From NCBI RefSeq assembly GCF_043195095.1, contig NZ_JBAFWN010000009.1: a DNA stretch of 64,000 bases. One strand, written 5' to 3'. Source of the stretch: NCEH01 sp043195095. GTDB lineage: Bacteria; Pseudomonadota; Alphaproteobacteria; Rhizobiales; Xanthobacteraceae. A program made the translations under genes and the position numbers. The notes below the pieces were generated by a model, which was not told the DNA's origin, searched no databases, and worked only from the letters and a program-made list of their open reading frames with translations. Positions within the stretch are counted from its first letter, which is position 1. Every line of letters starts with the position of its first letter. Positions 30,002 to 38,279 of this stretch are shown piece after piece.

Positions 30002-30808
30002 TCAGCCGGCCGCCGCTGCCTCGCCGGGCTGGAGCTGCCAATCCTTGCGGAGCGACTCCCACAAGCCGTCGGCGAGCCGTCGAAATTCGGGATCGGACCT
30101 GATGTCCGGCAATCTCGGGCGCGGGAGCGCGACCTCATGGACCTCGCGAATGCGCCCGGGGCGCGCACTCATCACGACGATGCGGTCGCCGAGGAAAACC
30201 GCCTCGTCGATCGAGTGCGTCACGAAGATGATGGTCATTCCGGTTTCCGCGGAAATGCGCGCCAGTTCCTCCTGCAGCAGGACGCGGGTCTGCGCATCGA
30301 GCGCCCCGAAGGGCTCGTCCATGAGCAGGACTTCCGGATCGACGGCGATGGCCCGCGCGATCGCCGCGCGCTGTTTCATGCCGCCCGACAGCTCGTGCGG
30401 ATAGCGCTCCTCGAAGCCGTTCAGCCGAACGGTCCGCAGCACTTCGCGGGCGCGCCGGCGCCGCTCGGCCTTCGCGACGCCCTTCGCCTTGAGGCCGAAT
30501 TCGACATTCTCCTGGACGCTTTTCCAAGGGAACAGGGCATAATCCTGAAACACCACGGTGCGGCGCGGATCGGGACGGCTGACGGGCGCGCCATCCTGCA
30601 TCACCTCGCCTTCCGAAGGAGCAAGGAAACCCGCGACGATGTTCAGCAAGGTGGACTTGCCGCAGCCGCTCGGGCCGAGCAGCATCAAGACCTCGCCTTT
30701 GCGCACCTCGAGATCGACCCGGGCGAGCGCCAGAGTGCCGCTCGCTTCGTCGCGGCCGGCGAACCGCTTCGAGACGCCGCGAATGGAGATGGCGGAGCAG
30801 ACCGTCAC
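30002..30808 (-). CDS. ABC transporter ATP-binding protein, SsuB/TauB/NrtD type
   Basis: ATPase of 268 residues with Walker A LLGPSGCGKSTLLN, Q-loop VFQDYALFPWKSV, signature LSGGMKQRAAIARAI, Walker B VLLMDEPFGALDAQTR and switch histidine VTHSIDEA. The start is a GTG in the four-base overlap GTGA with the permease stop, so the permease and ATPase are translationally coupled. It energises the binding-protein-dependent importer with the genes on either side. Confidence 0.92.
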   Translation of the reverse strand: MTVCSAISIRGVSKRFAGRDEASGTLALARVDLEVRKGEVLMLLGPSGCGKSTLLNIVAGFLAPSEGEVMQDGAPVSRPDPRRTVVFQDYALFPWKSVQENVEFGLKAKGVAKAERRRRAREVLRTVRLNGFEERYPHELSGGMKQRAAIARAIAVDPEVLLMDEPFGALDAQTRVLLQEELARISAETGMTIIFVTHSIDEAVFLGDRIVVMSARPGRIREVHEVALPRPRLPDIRSDPEFRRLADGLWESLRKDWQLQPGEAAAAG

Positions 30809-31629
30809 GAGATCGCCTCCCGCCGCCAGCGCATCACCCGGCGCTCCAGCATCAGCATCAGGCTGTTCGCGGCATAGCCGATGGCGCCGATGGTGAGCAT
30901 TCCCGCAAGGACGCTCGAAGTCATCAGCATCATACGGCTCTGCTGGATCATGTAGCCGAGGCCGGATTGCGCCGCGATCAGCTCGGCCGCCACCACGCAC
31001 ATCCAGCCCACCCCCAGCGCGATGCGAAGGCCGGGAAAGATCATCGGCAGCGCGGCGGGCACGATCACGTCGGTGAGGACCAGAAGCGGACGCGCGCCGA
31101 GGCACAGCGCGGCGTTGATCTGGCTCTTCTCGATGCCGCGCACCGCCACATAGGTATTCACGAACACCGGAAAAACCGCGCCGATGAACACCAGGAAATA
31201 ACTCGGGGCATTCCCGACGCCGAACCAGAGGATCGCCAGCGGGGTCCAGGCGATCGGCGGGATCGGCCGGATCACCTCGATGATCGGCTTCAGCAGCTCG
31301 GACGCGAGGTCCGACCACCCGAGGAGAATGCCGAAAGCGATGCCCACGATGCTCGCCAGCGCGAATCCGGCGAGCACCCGCTGGATGCTGGCCCAGCTGT
31401 TCTCCAGCAAGGTTCCATCGCGCAGCAGATCGATCAAGGTTGCGGCGACCGCGCTGGGCGGTGGGAACAGGAGCGTATTGAGATAACCGAGCGAGGACAG
31501 CGCCTGCCAGACAGCGACCAGCGTGCCCAAGCCCGCCAGCCTGAGCCCCCATCTGCGCAACCGGCGCCATCCCGACCACATCACGCAGGCCCTTAGGGGA
31601 AGTGATAGTGAATCCGCCATCCCAACCAT
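30805..31629 (-). CDS. ABC transporter permease, SsuC/TauC/NrtB type
   Basis: Inner-membrane permease with about six segments and the BPD-transport domain; the EAA-like loop reads INAALCLGARPLLVLTDVIVPAALP. Length is 274 residues from the ATG at 31629; the ATGs at 31620 and 31650 are alternatives and the true start is uncertain. It is the first gene of the importer and is divergent from the split hydratase operon across a roughly 480-base region of low GC, which suggests shared regulation. Confidence 0.88.
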   Translation of the reverse strand: MVGMADSLSLPLRACVMWSGWRRLRRWGLRLAGLGTLVAVWQALSSLGYLNTLLFPPPSAVAATLIDLLRDGTLLENSWASIQRVLAGFALASIVGIAFGILLGWSDLASELLKPIIEVIRPIPPIAWTPLAILWFGVGNAPSYFLVFIGAVFPVFVNTYVAVRGIEKSQINAALCLGARPLLVLTDVIVPAALPMIFPGLRIALGVGWMCVVAAELIAAQSGLGYMIQQSRMMLMTSSVLAGMLTIGAIGYAANSLMLMLERRVMRWRREAIS

Positions 31630-32110
31630 TGATCCCGACTGATTGTGCATGTTCGCCGCAAGGCCGATCGCGACGTATTCGCCGCGTCCTGACGCAAGGA
31701 CCGAGGCCGGACCGCAAGAAATTCCAAAGACAATAGCCGCGCGCACCTGCAATCGCAGGCCTACACCATGCGCTTTCAGCACAAGGACCGCAGAACAATA
31801 CGCTTACCGCTTATCCTTCCCGAAGATCGTAAGCACACTGCACATTGTTTTCAATTGCCCGTTACAAAACTACTGCTGCTATTTCGAGCATTATTTGCCG
31901 ATATTCTAGGCAATCGGAGGCCCATTTGCCGCAATCCGGGCAAAGGCCACGGCGCGCGCCGCCGTGCGGGCACGCGGATGGGTCGGCGCTCCGGAAATCA
32001 GCAGATGGTGATGCGGCCGCCGCTCCGGCTCGTGTTTACATCCGGATCTCAATTCAGCTACCAAATCCTGGAGCGCGGGTGATCCGGACGCGAACAAGGG
32101 CCGTTGGGAC
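31630..32110. promoter_or_regulatory. Divergent control region, importer / hydratase operon
   Basis: About 480 bases between the ABC importer (minus) and the hydratase genes (plus). The part from about 31790 to 31920 is clearly AT-richer than the surroundings. It includes an inverted repeat TTGCC (31895–31899), nine bases, GGCAA (31909–31913), a possible regulator site. No regulator gene is adjacent and no consensus promoter stands out. Confidence 0.45.
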
Positions 32111-32416
32111 ATGGACAATCTTGAGCGGGCGGCAACTCACGATCTCGGCGGCCAGTCGCGCTTCATGTGCCTGCCGGTCGAGAAGGATCCGCGCCCCGTC
32201 GAGCTGAACGAATTCGAACGGCGTTGCGACACCTTGCGCCTGGTGCTCGGCGCCAAGGGCATCATGACCGTGGATGAGCTGCGGCGCGGTGTCGAGGCCC
32301 TCAGTCCCGCAGAGTATAATTCCCTCTCTTACTATGAAAAATGGCTGAGATCCATTATTCTGATCTTGGGTGAGAAGGGCGTTATCGACCCCAATCTCTT
32401 TTCGAGTGTCGAATAG
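32111..32416 (+). CDS. Nitrile hydratase beta-subunit N-terminal half / thiocyanate hydrolase ScnB-like
   Basis: A 101-residue helical protein equivalent to the N-terminal half of nitrile hydratase beta: FERRCDTLRLVLGAKGIMTV, then LSPAEYNSLSYYEKWLRSI and ILGEKGVIDPNLF. In thiocyanate hydrolase the beta subunit is encoded as two separate proteins, ScnB (N-half) and ScnA (C-half), and this gene and the next reproduce that split. It is shorter than ScnB of Thiobacillus (157 residues, from memory). It begins a three-gene operon with gaps of 24 and 9 bases. Confidence 0.8.
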   Translation: MDNLERAATHDLGGQSRFMCLPVEKDPRPVELNEFERRCDTLRLVLGAKGIMTVDELRRGVEALSPAEYNSLSYYEKWLRSIILILGEKGVIDPNLFSSVE

Positions 32417-32440
32417 AAGTATCGAAAAGGAACGACTGGG

Positions 32441-32725
32441 ATGCTCGACCTTCCCCTCGACCGTGAGGTCACGGTCATGTCCGACTGGCCCGAGGAGCGC
32501 GGACCGTGCCATGTGCGCACGCCCGCCTATCTCCGGGGCAAAAGAGGGCGGATCGTCGCCTTTCTCGGCGAGTATGAGGATCCGGGCGATCTGGCGTTCG
32601 GACGGCCGAGCGTGCGCCGCAAGCTCTACCACGTGCGCTTTTCCCTCGGCGAGCTTTGGCCGGAGGAAGCCCACGGCGACGATTCCCTCCTGGTCGAATT
32701 GTACGAACACTGGCTCAAGGTCTAG
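32441..32725 (+). CDS. Nitrile hydratase beta-subunit C-terminal half (SH3-like) / thiocyanate hydrolase ScnA-like
   Basis: A 94-residue SH3-like beta-barrel protein: HVRTPAYLRGKRGRIVAFLG contains the conserved Arg-Gly-Lys-x-Gly of hydratase beta, whose Arg contacts the oxidised active-site cysteines, and LYHVRFSLGELWPEE and LVELYEHWLKV close the fold. The ATG at 32441 is preceded by AAGGA. Together with the previous gene it supplies the complete beta function as two chains. Alternative start: ATG at 32477. Confidence 0.8.
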   Translation: MLDLPLDREVTVMSDWPEERGPCHVRTPAYLRGKRGRIVAFLGEYEDPGDLAFGRPSVRRKLYHVRFSLGELWPEEAHGDDSLLVELYEHWLKV

Positions 32726-32734
32726 GAACGCCCC

Positions 32735-33340
32735 ATGGCCCAAACCGCCCAGGACCCGCGCAGCATCGCCACGCTGGACCGGCTCATCGCGCATCTCCAG
32801 TCTGCCGGCATCGTCACGGAAGCCGAGCTGCGCGAACGGATGGACGCGGCGGCCTCCGCCACCCCGCGCAATGGCGCCTTGCTGGTTGCCCGGGCATGGA
32901 CCGACCCGCAGTTCAAGGACCTTCTGCTGCGCGACGGGACCGCGGCGGCCGAAAGCTTCGGCTTCTACCCCGTCGGCGGGCCGCCGCTCGGCGTGCTCGA
33001 GAATACGCCGAACATCCATCATCTGGTGGTCTGCACCCTGTGCTCTTGCTATCCGCGCTGGCTGCTCGGATACCCCCCGCACTGGTACAAATCCTCCGCC
33101 TATCGCGCCCGCGCGGCCCGCAATCCCCGCCAGCTCCTGGAGGAATGGGGAATGACATTCCCGCGCGAGACCGAGATCCAGGTGGTGGACAGCACCGCGG
33201 ATTATCGCTGGATGGTCCTTCCCATGCAGCCGCCGGAAACCGTGGGCTGGACGAGCGAGCAACTGGTTGAGATCGTGACCGCGGATTCGCTGGTGGGCGC
33301 GGATGTGATCCGCCTCGACCCGGCCCGGTCCGGCGTCTGA
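32735..33340 (+). CDS. Cobalt-type nitrile hydratase alpha / thiocyanate hydrolase gamma-like catalytic subunit
   Basis: Metal-bearing catalytic subunit of 201 residues. The metal-claw VCTLCSC occupies residues 99–105, with Cys100, Cys103 and Cys105; Thr at the second claw position is typical of cobalt enzymes (Ser in iron forms). Downstream are LGYPPHWYKSSAYRARAARNPR and RWMVLPMQPPETVGW, as in both nitrile hydratase alpha and ScnC. After the claw, YPRWLLG replaces the more usual PWPVLG. Substrate (nitrile versus thiocyanate) is undecided; the split beta genes favour a thiocyanate-hydrolase-like enzyme. No cobalt activator protein gene is adjacent. Confidence 0.85.
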   Translation: MAQTAQDPRSIATLDRLIAHLQSAGIVTEAELRERMDAAASATPRNGALLVARAWTDPQFKDLLLRDGTAAAESFGFYPVGGPPLGVLENTPNIHHLVVCTLCSCYPRWLLGYPPHWYKSSAYRARAARNPRQLLEEWGMTFPRETEIQVVDSTADYRWMVLPMQPPETVGWTSEQLVEIVTADSLVGADVIRLDPARSGV

Positions 33341-33433
33341 GCATTAAGCCCCCGCCCGCGCTTCAAGGGGGCTAGAGTTCCCCCGGAGAATCGGCGCGCG
33401 CCGCGCCCGAACTGGCCCAGGGGGGCTGCGTCC

Positions 33434-33589
33434 ATGATGACCTTGCCGTTTTTCGGTTTCTTCGTTGCGTTCGCGCTGGTTCTCGCGGGCCAGCGCATTC
33501 CCTCCATGCTGGTGTGGGGCCTGTCGCTGCTGGCGATGCTGACCCTGTTCAAGATGCACGCCACCGATCCGCTCAATCTCGTGCTGTGA
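33434..33589 (+). CDS. DUF5993-like small membrane protein (51 aa)
   Basis: A 51-residue hydrophobic protein beginning MMTLPFFGFFVAFALVLAGQ with two membrane segments and ending ATDPLNLVL. It ends 10 bases before dsbB and is probably co-transcribed with it; small DUF5993 proteins next to dsbB are a recurrent arrangement in proteobacteria (from memory). A role in helping DsbB is only a guess. The first of two adjacent ATGs is used. Confidence 0.75.
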   Translation: MMTLPFFGFFVAFALVLAGQRIPSMLVWGLSLLAMLTLFKMHATDPLNLVL

Positions 33590-33599
33590 GGGGGCCGGC

Positions 33600-34157
33600 G
33601 TGACACCTTCCCTCTCCCGCACCCTCAATGCCCTCGGCCTGTTCGCGGTCTCCGTGGTATTGGCGGCGGCATTCTTCGACCAGATCGTGTTCAACGATCT
33701 GCCCTGTCCGCTCTGCCTGCTTCAACGCGCCGGCTTCGTGGGCGCCGGGGTCGGCCTTGCCCTGAACGTGAAGTTCGGCCCGCGCCCCAGCCACTATGCC
33801 GTCATGATTCTCTCCGCATTCGCCGGCGGCGCCGTGTCGGTGCGACAGACGCTGCTGCACATCGTCCCCGGCGAGGGCACCTATGGCGATGCCTTCTTCG
33901 GCATCCATTTCTACGCCTGGGCGGCGGCGCTGTTCGGCGTCATCGCGCTTGGCGGAGCGATCCTGCTGCTGTTCGACCGGCAGTTCGCGCCAGAGGCGGT
34001 GCCCGGCCGCCCTACCCGCTTCGCCCTCATCGCCGTCGCGCTGGCTACGGCGATTGCCCTCGCGAACGGCCTTTCCACCGTGCTGGAATGCGGCGGCGGC
34101 ATGTGCGCCGACAATCCGACCTCCTACCAATTGCTCGACCAACTGCGCGGAAAATAA
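33600..34157 (+). CDS. dsbB: Disulfide bond formation protein B
   Basis: Inner-membrane quinone reductase that re-oxidises DsbA. Four membrane segments; the first periplasmic redox pair is Cys36-Pro-Leu-Cys39 in LPCPLCLLQRAGF, and the second pair is in LECGGGMCADNPTSYQLLDQL near the C-terminus. Start is GTG at 33600. Length 185 residues. Its position just after the hydratase operon is noted but no functional link is shown. Confidence 0.92.
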   Translation: MTPSLSRTLNALGLFAVSVVLAAAFFDQIVFNDLPCPLCLLQRAGFVGAGVGLALNVKFGPRPSHYAVMILSAFAGGAVSVRQTLLHIVPGEGTYGDAFFGIHFYAWAAALFGVIALGGAILLLFDRQFAPEAVPGRPTRFALIAVALATAIALANGLSTVLECGGGMCADNPTSYQLLDQLRGK

Positions 34158-34224
34158 GCGGCAACTTGGCCGTACCGGCGGACTCATCAACGCTTATGAT
34201 GGGTGGCGCATCAAAATTCTCTTT

Positions 34225-34264
34225 TCCTGGCGTGTGAAATGCCTGAAAAGGCGGCACGCCAGGA
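34225..34264 (+). promoter_or_regulatory. Leader hairpin covering the ribosome site of the EamA gene
   Basis: A perfect 10-bp stem TCCTGGCGTG (34225–34234) / CACGCCAGGA (34255–34264) enclosing an inner hairpin GCCT-GAAA-AGGC (34241–34252). The right arm contains AGGA of the Shine-Dalgarno, six bases before the ATG at 34271, so the folded RNA would hide the ribosome site. It may be a thermosensor, a protein site or a ligand-responsive element. Confidence 0.55.
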
Positions 34265-34270
34265 AGCCCC

Positions 34271-35209
34271 ATGTTGCCTTCGTCCCCCCGTTCGCCCCTC
34301 GGCCGGCTCGGCCACCGCATCAACAATGCGCCCTATCTGCTGCTCTCCATCACCGCTCTTCTGTGGGCGTGCAACATGGTGCTGGGCCGCTTTGTGGCGG
34401 GGCACATCCCGCCGATCACGCTCGCCTGCCTGCGCTGGGCGGGAGCGACGCTGATTCTGCTGCCCTTTTCCTATCGCCAGGTAATCGCCGACTGGCCGAT
34501 CGTGCGCCGCAATTGGCTGTTTCTGACGGTCCTCTCGGCCTGTGGCATCGCCTGCTACAACGCCATGAGCTATTACGGGCTGCAATATACCCAGGCGCTG
34601 AACGGCCTGCTGGTGCAATCCTCCTCCCCCCTGCTGATCGCGCTCTGGAGCTTGCTCCTGTTCCGCGACCGGCTCTCGAAGGGCCAGATCGCCGGGATCA
34701 TCATCTCGCTGCTGGGGGTGGTGGTGATCGTGAGCCGGGGCGACATCGACGTCCTGCTGCACCTCAAGCCCAATGTGGGCGACATCTGGATCATCACGGC
34801 GCTCGTGATCTATGCCTTCTATGCCGCGAACCTGCGGGTGCGCCCGCCCATGCGCTCGCTGTCCTTCCTGACCGTGATCATGGGCATCGGCGCCGTGTTG
34901 CTCATCCCGTTCGCGCTCTTTGAGATCAGCCAGGGCCACGTCATGCATTTCAACCGCATGACGCTATCGGTGCTGGGCTTCGTGATGACGGCGCCGTCGC
35001 TGATCGCCTATATGGCCTTCAATCGCGGCGTGGAACTGGTGGGCGCCAATCGCGCGGCGCCGTTCTTTCATCTCATGCCGGTGTTCGGCTCCGCGCTCGC
35101 CATCCTGGTGCTGGGTGAGCAATTGGAATGGTTTCATGGCGTCGGCTATGCGCTGGTGATTGCCGGCATCATCACCGCAACCCGCGCCCGCGCGCCCGCC
35201 CCGGTCTGA
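34271..35209 (+). CDS. EamA/DMT family transporter
   Basis: Ten-helix drug/metabolite-type transporter of 312 residues made of two EamA repeats (about residues 20–150 and 165–305). The repeat signatures are visible in the first half as QALNGLLVQSSSPLLIALWSLLLFRDRLS and in the second as NRAAPFFHLMPVFGSALAILVLGEQL (each only partly quoted as family features: early Pro/Gly helices, then a conserved Glu in GEQL). Such proteins usually export amino acids or other metabolites; the substrate is unknown. Its leader may form a hairpin over the ribosome site. Confidence 0.9.
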   Translation: MLPSSPRSPLGRLGHRINNAPYLLLSITALLWACNMVLGRFVAGHIPPITLACLRWAGATLILLPFSYRQVIADWPIVRRNWLFLTVLSACGIACYNAMSYYGLQYTQALNGLLVQSSSPLLIALWSLLLFRDRLSKGQIAGIIISLLGVVVIVSRGDIDVLLHLKPNVGDIWIITALVIYAFYAANLRVRPPMRSLSFLTVIMGIGAVLLIPFALFEISQGHVMHFNRMTLSVLGFVMTAPSLIAYMAFNRGVELVGANRAAPFFHLMPVFGSALAILVLGEQLEWFHGVGYALVIAGIITATRARAPAPV

Positions 35210-35229
35210 CGCACCGGCCTTACGGCAGC

Positions 35230-35258
35230 AAAAAGCCGCCGGAAACGATCCGGCGGCT
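35230..35258 (-). terminator. Rho-independent terminator of serA
   Basis: On the minus strand AGCCGCCGGA and TCCGGCGGCT form a 10-bp stem with a five-base loop followed by TTTTT. It lies 37 bases after the serA stop. Confidence 0.88.
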
Positions 35259-35294
35259 ATCTTGGTCTTCTCTATCCGCGAACAGGGACAGCCT

Positions 35295-36881
35295 TCAGAA
35301 GGCGAGGCCCTTGGCGTGCTTCACATGGGGCAAGGCTTCCACCTTGGCGATCACGTCGGCGGGCAGCGCGCCGTCTACTTCCACGAGCGCGATGGCGTCC
35401 CCGCCCTGGCGGTCGCGGCCGAGGGCGAAGGTGGCGATGTTCACGCCCGCATCGCCCAGCAGGCTGGCGAAACGGCCGATGAAGCCGGGCTTGTCCTCGT
35501 TGGTGACATAGAGCATGGACGGCGCGAACTCAGCGTCGACCTTGATGCCCTTGATGTTGACGATGCGCGGGTGGCCATCGGCGAACACCGTGCCGCACAC
35601 CGAGCGCTCGAACGTATCGGTGATGACGGTCAGGGTGATCAGGCTGTCATAATCGCTCTCGGCGGCGCGGGTGGTCTCCTCGATCACGATGCCGCGCTCC
35701 TTGGCGACGCTCGGGGCGGAAACCACATTGATGTCGGCCAGCACCGGGCGCAGCAGGCCGGCAACCGCCGCGCTGGTCAGCGCCTTTACCTTCAGCTCGG
35801 CGACCGCGCCCTCATAGGTAATGCGCACGGTCTTGATGTCGGTGTCGGTGAGCTGCCCCGCGAACGAGCCCAGCTTTTCCGCCAGCTCGATGAAGGGCTT
35901 CAGCTTGGGGGCTTCCTCGGCGGTGATGGAGGGGAAGTTCACCGCGTTCGAAATGGCGCCCGACAGCAGATAATCGCTCATCTGCTCGGCCACCTGAAGC
36001 GCGACATTCTCCTGCGCCTCGGTGGTGGCGGCGCCGAGGTGCGGGGTGCAGATCACATTGGGATGGCCGAACAGCGGGTTGGTTTCGGCCGGCTCGACCG
36101 TGAACACGTCGAAGGCCGCGCCGGCCACATGCTTGCTGTCGAGGGCGGCGCGCAAGGCCACCTCGTCCACCAGGCCGCCGCGCGCGCAATTGATGATGCG
36201 CACGCCCTTCTTGGTCTTGGCGAGGTTTTCCGCCGAGAGGATGTTCTTGGTCTTCTCGGTCAGCGGCGTGTGGAGCGTGATGACGTCCGCGCGGGCGAGC
36301 AGGTCGTCCAGCTCCACCTTCTCGACGCCGAGGTCCTTGGCGCGCTCGGCGGAGAGGAAGGGATCGAACGCGATGACCTTCATCTTCAGGCCGACGCCGC
36401 GCTCGGCGACGATCGAGCCGATATTGCCGCAGCCGATGATGCCCAGCGTCTTGGCGGTCAGCTCGACGCCCATGAAGCGGTTCTTCTCCCATTTGCCGGC
36501 CTGGGTGGAGGCATCGGCGGCAGGGATCTCGCGGGCGAGCGCGAACATCATGGCGATGGCATGCTCGGCGGTGGTGATGGAATTGCCGAACGGCGTATTC
36601 ATCACGATCACGCCCTTGGCGGTCGCGGCCGGGATGTCGACATTGTCGACGCCGATGCCGGCGCGGCCGATCACCTTGAGGCGGGTCGCCTTTTCCAGGA
36701 TCTTCGGCGTCACCTTGGTGGCGGATCGAATGGCAAGGCCGTCATAATTGCCGATGACCTCAGCCAGCTTGTCCTTGTCCTTGCCGAGATCGGGCTGGAA
36801 ATCAACGTCGATGCCGCGATCCTTGAAGATCTGCACGGCGGCGTCGGACAGCTTGTCCGATATGAGAACGCGAGGCGCCAT
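35295..36881 (-). CDS. serA: D-3-phosphoglycerate dehydrogenase
   Basis: First committed enzyme of serine synthesis, oxidising 3-phosphoglycerate with NAD+. The nucleotide-binding motif is IIGCGNIGSIVAERG; catalytic arginine in NCARGGLVDE and histidine in HLGAATTEAQE. A substrate-binding ASB domain and a C-terminal ACT domain (VTNEDKPGFIGRFASLL) place it in the long, about 528-residue class, often serine-sensitive. Start: ATG at 36881. serC lies upstream on the same strand with a 222-base spacer containing an inverted repeat. Confidence 0.96.
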   Translation of the reverse strand: MAPRVLISDKLSDAAVQIFKDRGIDVDFQPDLGKDKDKLAEVIGNYDGLAIRSATKVTPKILEKATRLKVIGRAGIGVDNVDIPAATAKGVIVMNTPFGNSITTAEHAIAMMFALAREIPAADASTQAGKWEKNRFMGVELTAKTLGIIGCGNIGSIVAERGVGLKMKVIAFDPFLSAERAKDLGVEKVELDDLLARADVITLHTPLTEKTKNILSAENLAKTKKGVRIINCARGGLVDEVALRAALDSKHVAGAAFDVFTVEPAETNPLFGHPNVICTPHLGAATTEAQENVALQVAEQMSDYLLSGAISNAVNFPSITAEEAPKLKPFIELAEKLGSFAGQLTDTDIKTVRITYEGAVAELKVKALTSAAVAGLLRPVLADINVVSAPSVAKERGIVIEETTRAAESDYDSLITLTVITDTFERSVCGTVFADGHPRIVNIKGIKVDAEFAPSMLYVTNEDKPGFIGRFASLLGDAGVNIATFALGRDRQGGDAIALVEVDGALPADVIAKVEALPHVKHAKGLAF

Positions 36882-36958
36882 GGTGTGGGCTCCGGATGAA
36901 TGGGGGTGCAAGCTCGGGCCGTTCCGCGGCACGCTTGGGCGCAGTCCGGCCGTTGAAG

Positions 36959-37080
36959 CCCTCTCCCGCTTGCGGGGGAGGGATGGAAGGGGGAATGCCG
37001 TAGAGCGGGCTTGCGCTGATCGCGCCGGAGAGCGGGGTATTCCCCCTCCCCGGCCCTCCCCCGCAAGCGGGAGAGGGGGA
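36959..37080. repeat. Long inverted repeat between serC and serA
   Basis: Left arm 36959–36996 begins CCCTCTCCCGCTTGCGGGGG; right arm 37043–37080 is its near-perfect reverse complement, with 24 bases matching exactly and a few changes further in. About 46 bases separate the arms. Each arm has its own small palindrome (CCCGCTTGCGGG). This resembles dispersed REP/palindromic units seen in intergenic DNA of alphaproteobacteria; in the transcript it would form a strong hairpin between the two cistrons. Confidence 0.75.
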
Positions 37081-37103
37081 TTGTCAGCGGTCGCGCGTCG
37101 GGC

Positions 37104-38279
37104 TCACGCCGCCTTGGCGAGCGAGCCCTTGGCGACGTTGAACGCCCAGTCCAGCCAATGGGTCAGAGCTTCCACGTCGGAGGCCTGCACCGTGGCGCCG
37201 CACCAGATGCGCAGGCCCGGAGGGGCATCGCGATAGGCGCCGATGTCATAGGCGATGCCGCCCTTTTCCAGGCCGGCGGACAGGGCCTTGGCGAAGGCTG
37301 CCTGTGCATCGGCGGGAAGGGACGTCACGTCCGGGTCCACCACCTTCAGGCACACGCTGGTGTTGGAGCGGGTCACGGGGTCCTTGGCCAGGAAGTCCAC
37401 CCAATCGGTGCGGTGCACCCATTGCGCGATGGCTTCGAAATTGCGGTTGGAGCGTTCCTTCAGGCCCGGCAGGCCGCCCACCATCTTCGCCCATTCCAGG
37501 GCGTCGATATAATCTTCCACGCACAGCATGGAGGGGGTGTTGATGGTCTCGCCCTCGAAGATGCCTTCGATCAGCTTTCCGCCCTTGGTCATGCGGAAGA
37601 TCTTGGGCAGCGGCCAGGCGGGCTTGTAGGTTTCGAGCCGCTCCACCGCGCGGGGCGAGAGGATGAGCATGCCGTGCGCGGCTTCCCCGCCCAGCACCTT
37701 CTGCCAGGAGAAGGTCACCACATCGAGCTTGGCGAAATCCAGCGATTGGGCGAACGCCGCGGAGGTGGCGTCGCAGATGGTCAGGCCCTCGCGGTCGGCC
37801 GGAATCCAGTCCGCATCCGGCACCATGACGCCGGAGGTGGTGCCGTTCCAGGTGAAGACCACGTCGTGGGTGAAGTCCACCGCCTTGAGATCCGGCAGCT
37901 CGCCATAGGGGGCGGTCATGATGCGCGCGTCGGCGAGCTTGAGCTGCTTGACGACGTCCGTCACCCAGCCTTCGCCGAAGCTTTCCCAAGCGAGCATGTC
38001 CACCGGGCGGGCGCCCAGCATGGACCACAGCACCATTTCGACCGCGCCGGTGTCGGAGGCGGGCACGATGCCGATGCGATAATCGGCCGGCACCTCGAGC
38101 ACGTCGCGGGTGAGATCGATCGCCTGCTTGAGCTTGGTCTTGCCGATCTTGGCGCGGTGCGAGCGGCCGAGCGGCGCGTCGCGCAGCGCATCCAGCGTCC
38201 AGCCGGGACGCTTGGCACAAGGACCGGACGAAAAATTAGGGTTCTCCGGGCGGGTCGCCGGAGCGTCAGTGGTCGTCAT
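37104..38279 (-). CDS. serC: Phosphoserine aminotransferase
   Basis: PLP enzyme converting 3-phosphohydroxypyruvate to phosphoserine with glutamate. Residues 1–391 start MTTTDAPATRPENPNFSSGP, where NFSSGP is the phosphate-binding opening. The PLP lysine lies in FSWQKVLGGEAAHG; SDTGAVEMVLWSMLG covers the cofactor-binding loop. It belongs to the divergent SerC class found in alphaproteobacteria. The start follows AAAGGA and an apparent leader structure. serA follows downstream. Confidence 0.95.
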   Translation of the reverse strand: MTTTDAPATRPENPNFSSGPCAKRPGWTLDALRDAPLGRSHRAKIGKTKLKQAIDLTRDVLEVPADYRIGIVPASDTGAVEMVLWSMLGARPVDMLAWESFGEGWVTDVVKQLKLADARIMTAPYGELPDLKAVDFTHDVVFTWNGTTSGVMVPDADWIPADREGLTICDATSAAFAQSLDFAKLDVVTFSWQKVLGGEAAHGMLILSPRAVERLETYKPAWPLPKIFRMTKGGKLIEGIFEGETINTPSMLCVEDYIDALEWAKMVGGLPGLKERSNRNFEAIAQWVHRTDWVDFLAKDPVTRSNTSVCLKVVDPDVTSLPADAQAAFAKALSAGLEKGGIAYDIGAYRDAPPGLRIWCGATVQASDVEALTHWLDWAFNVAKGSLAKAA

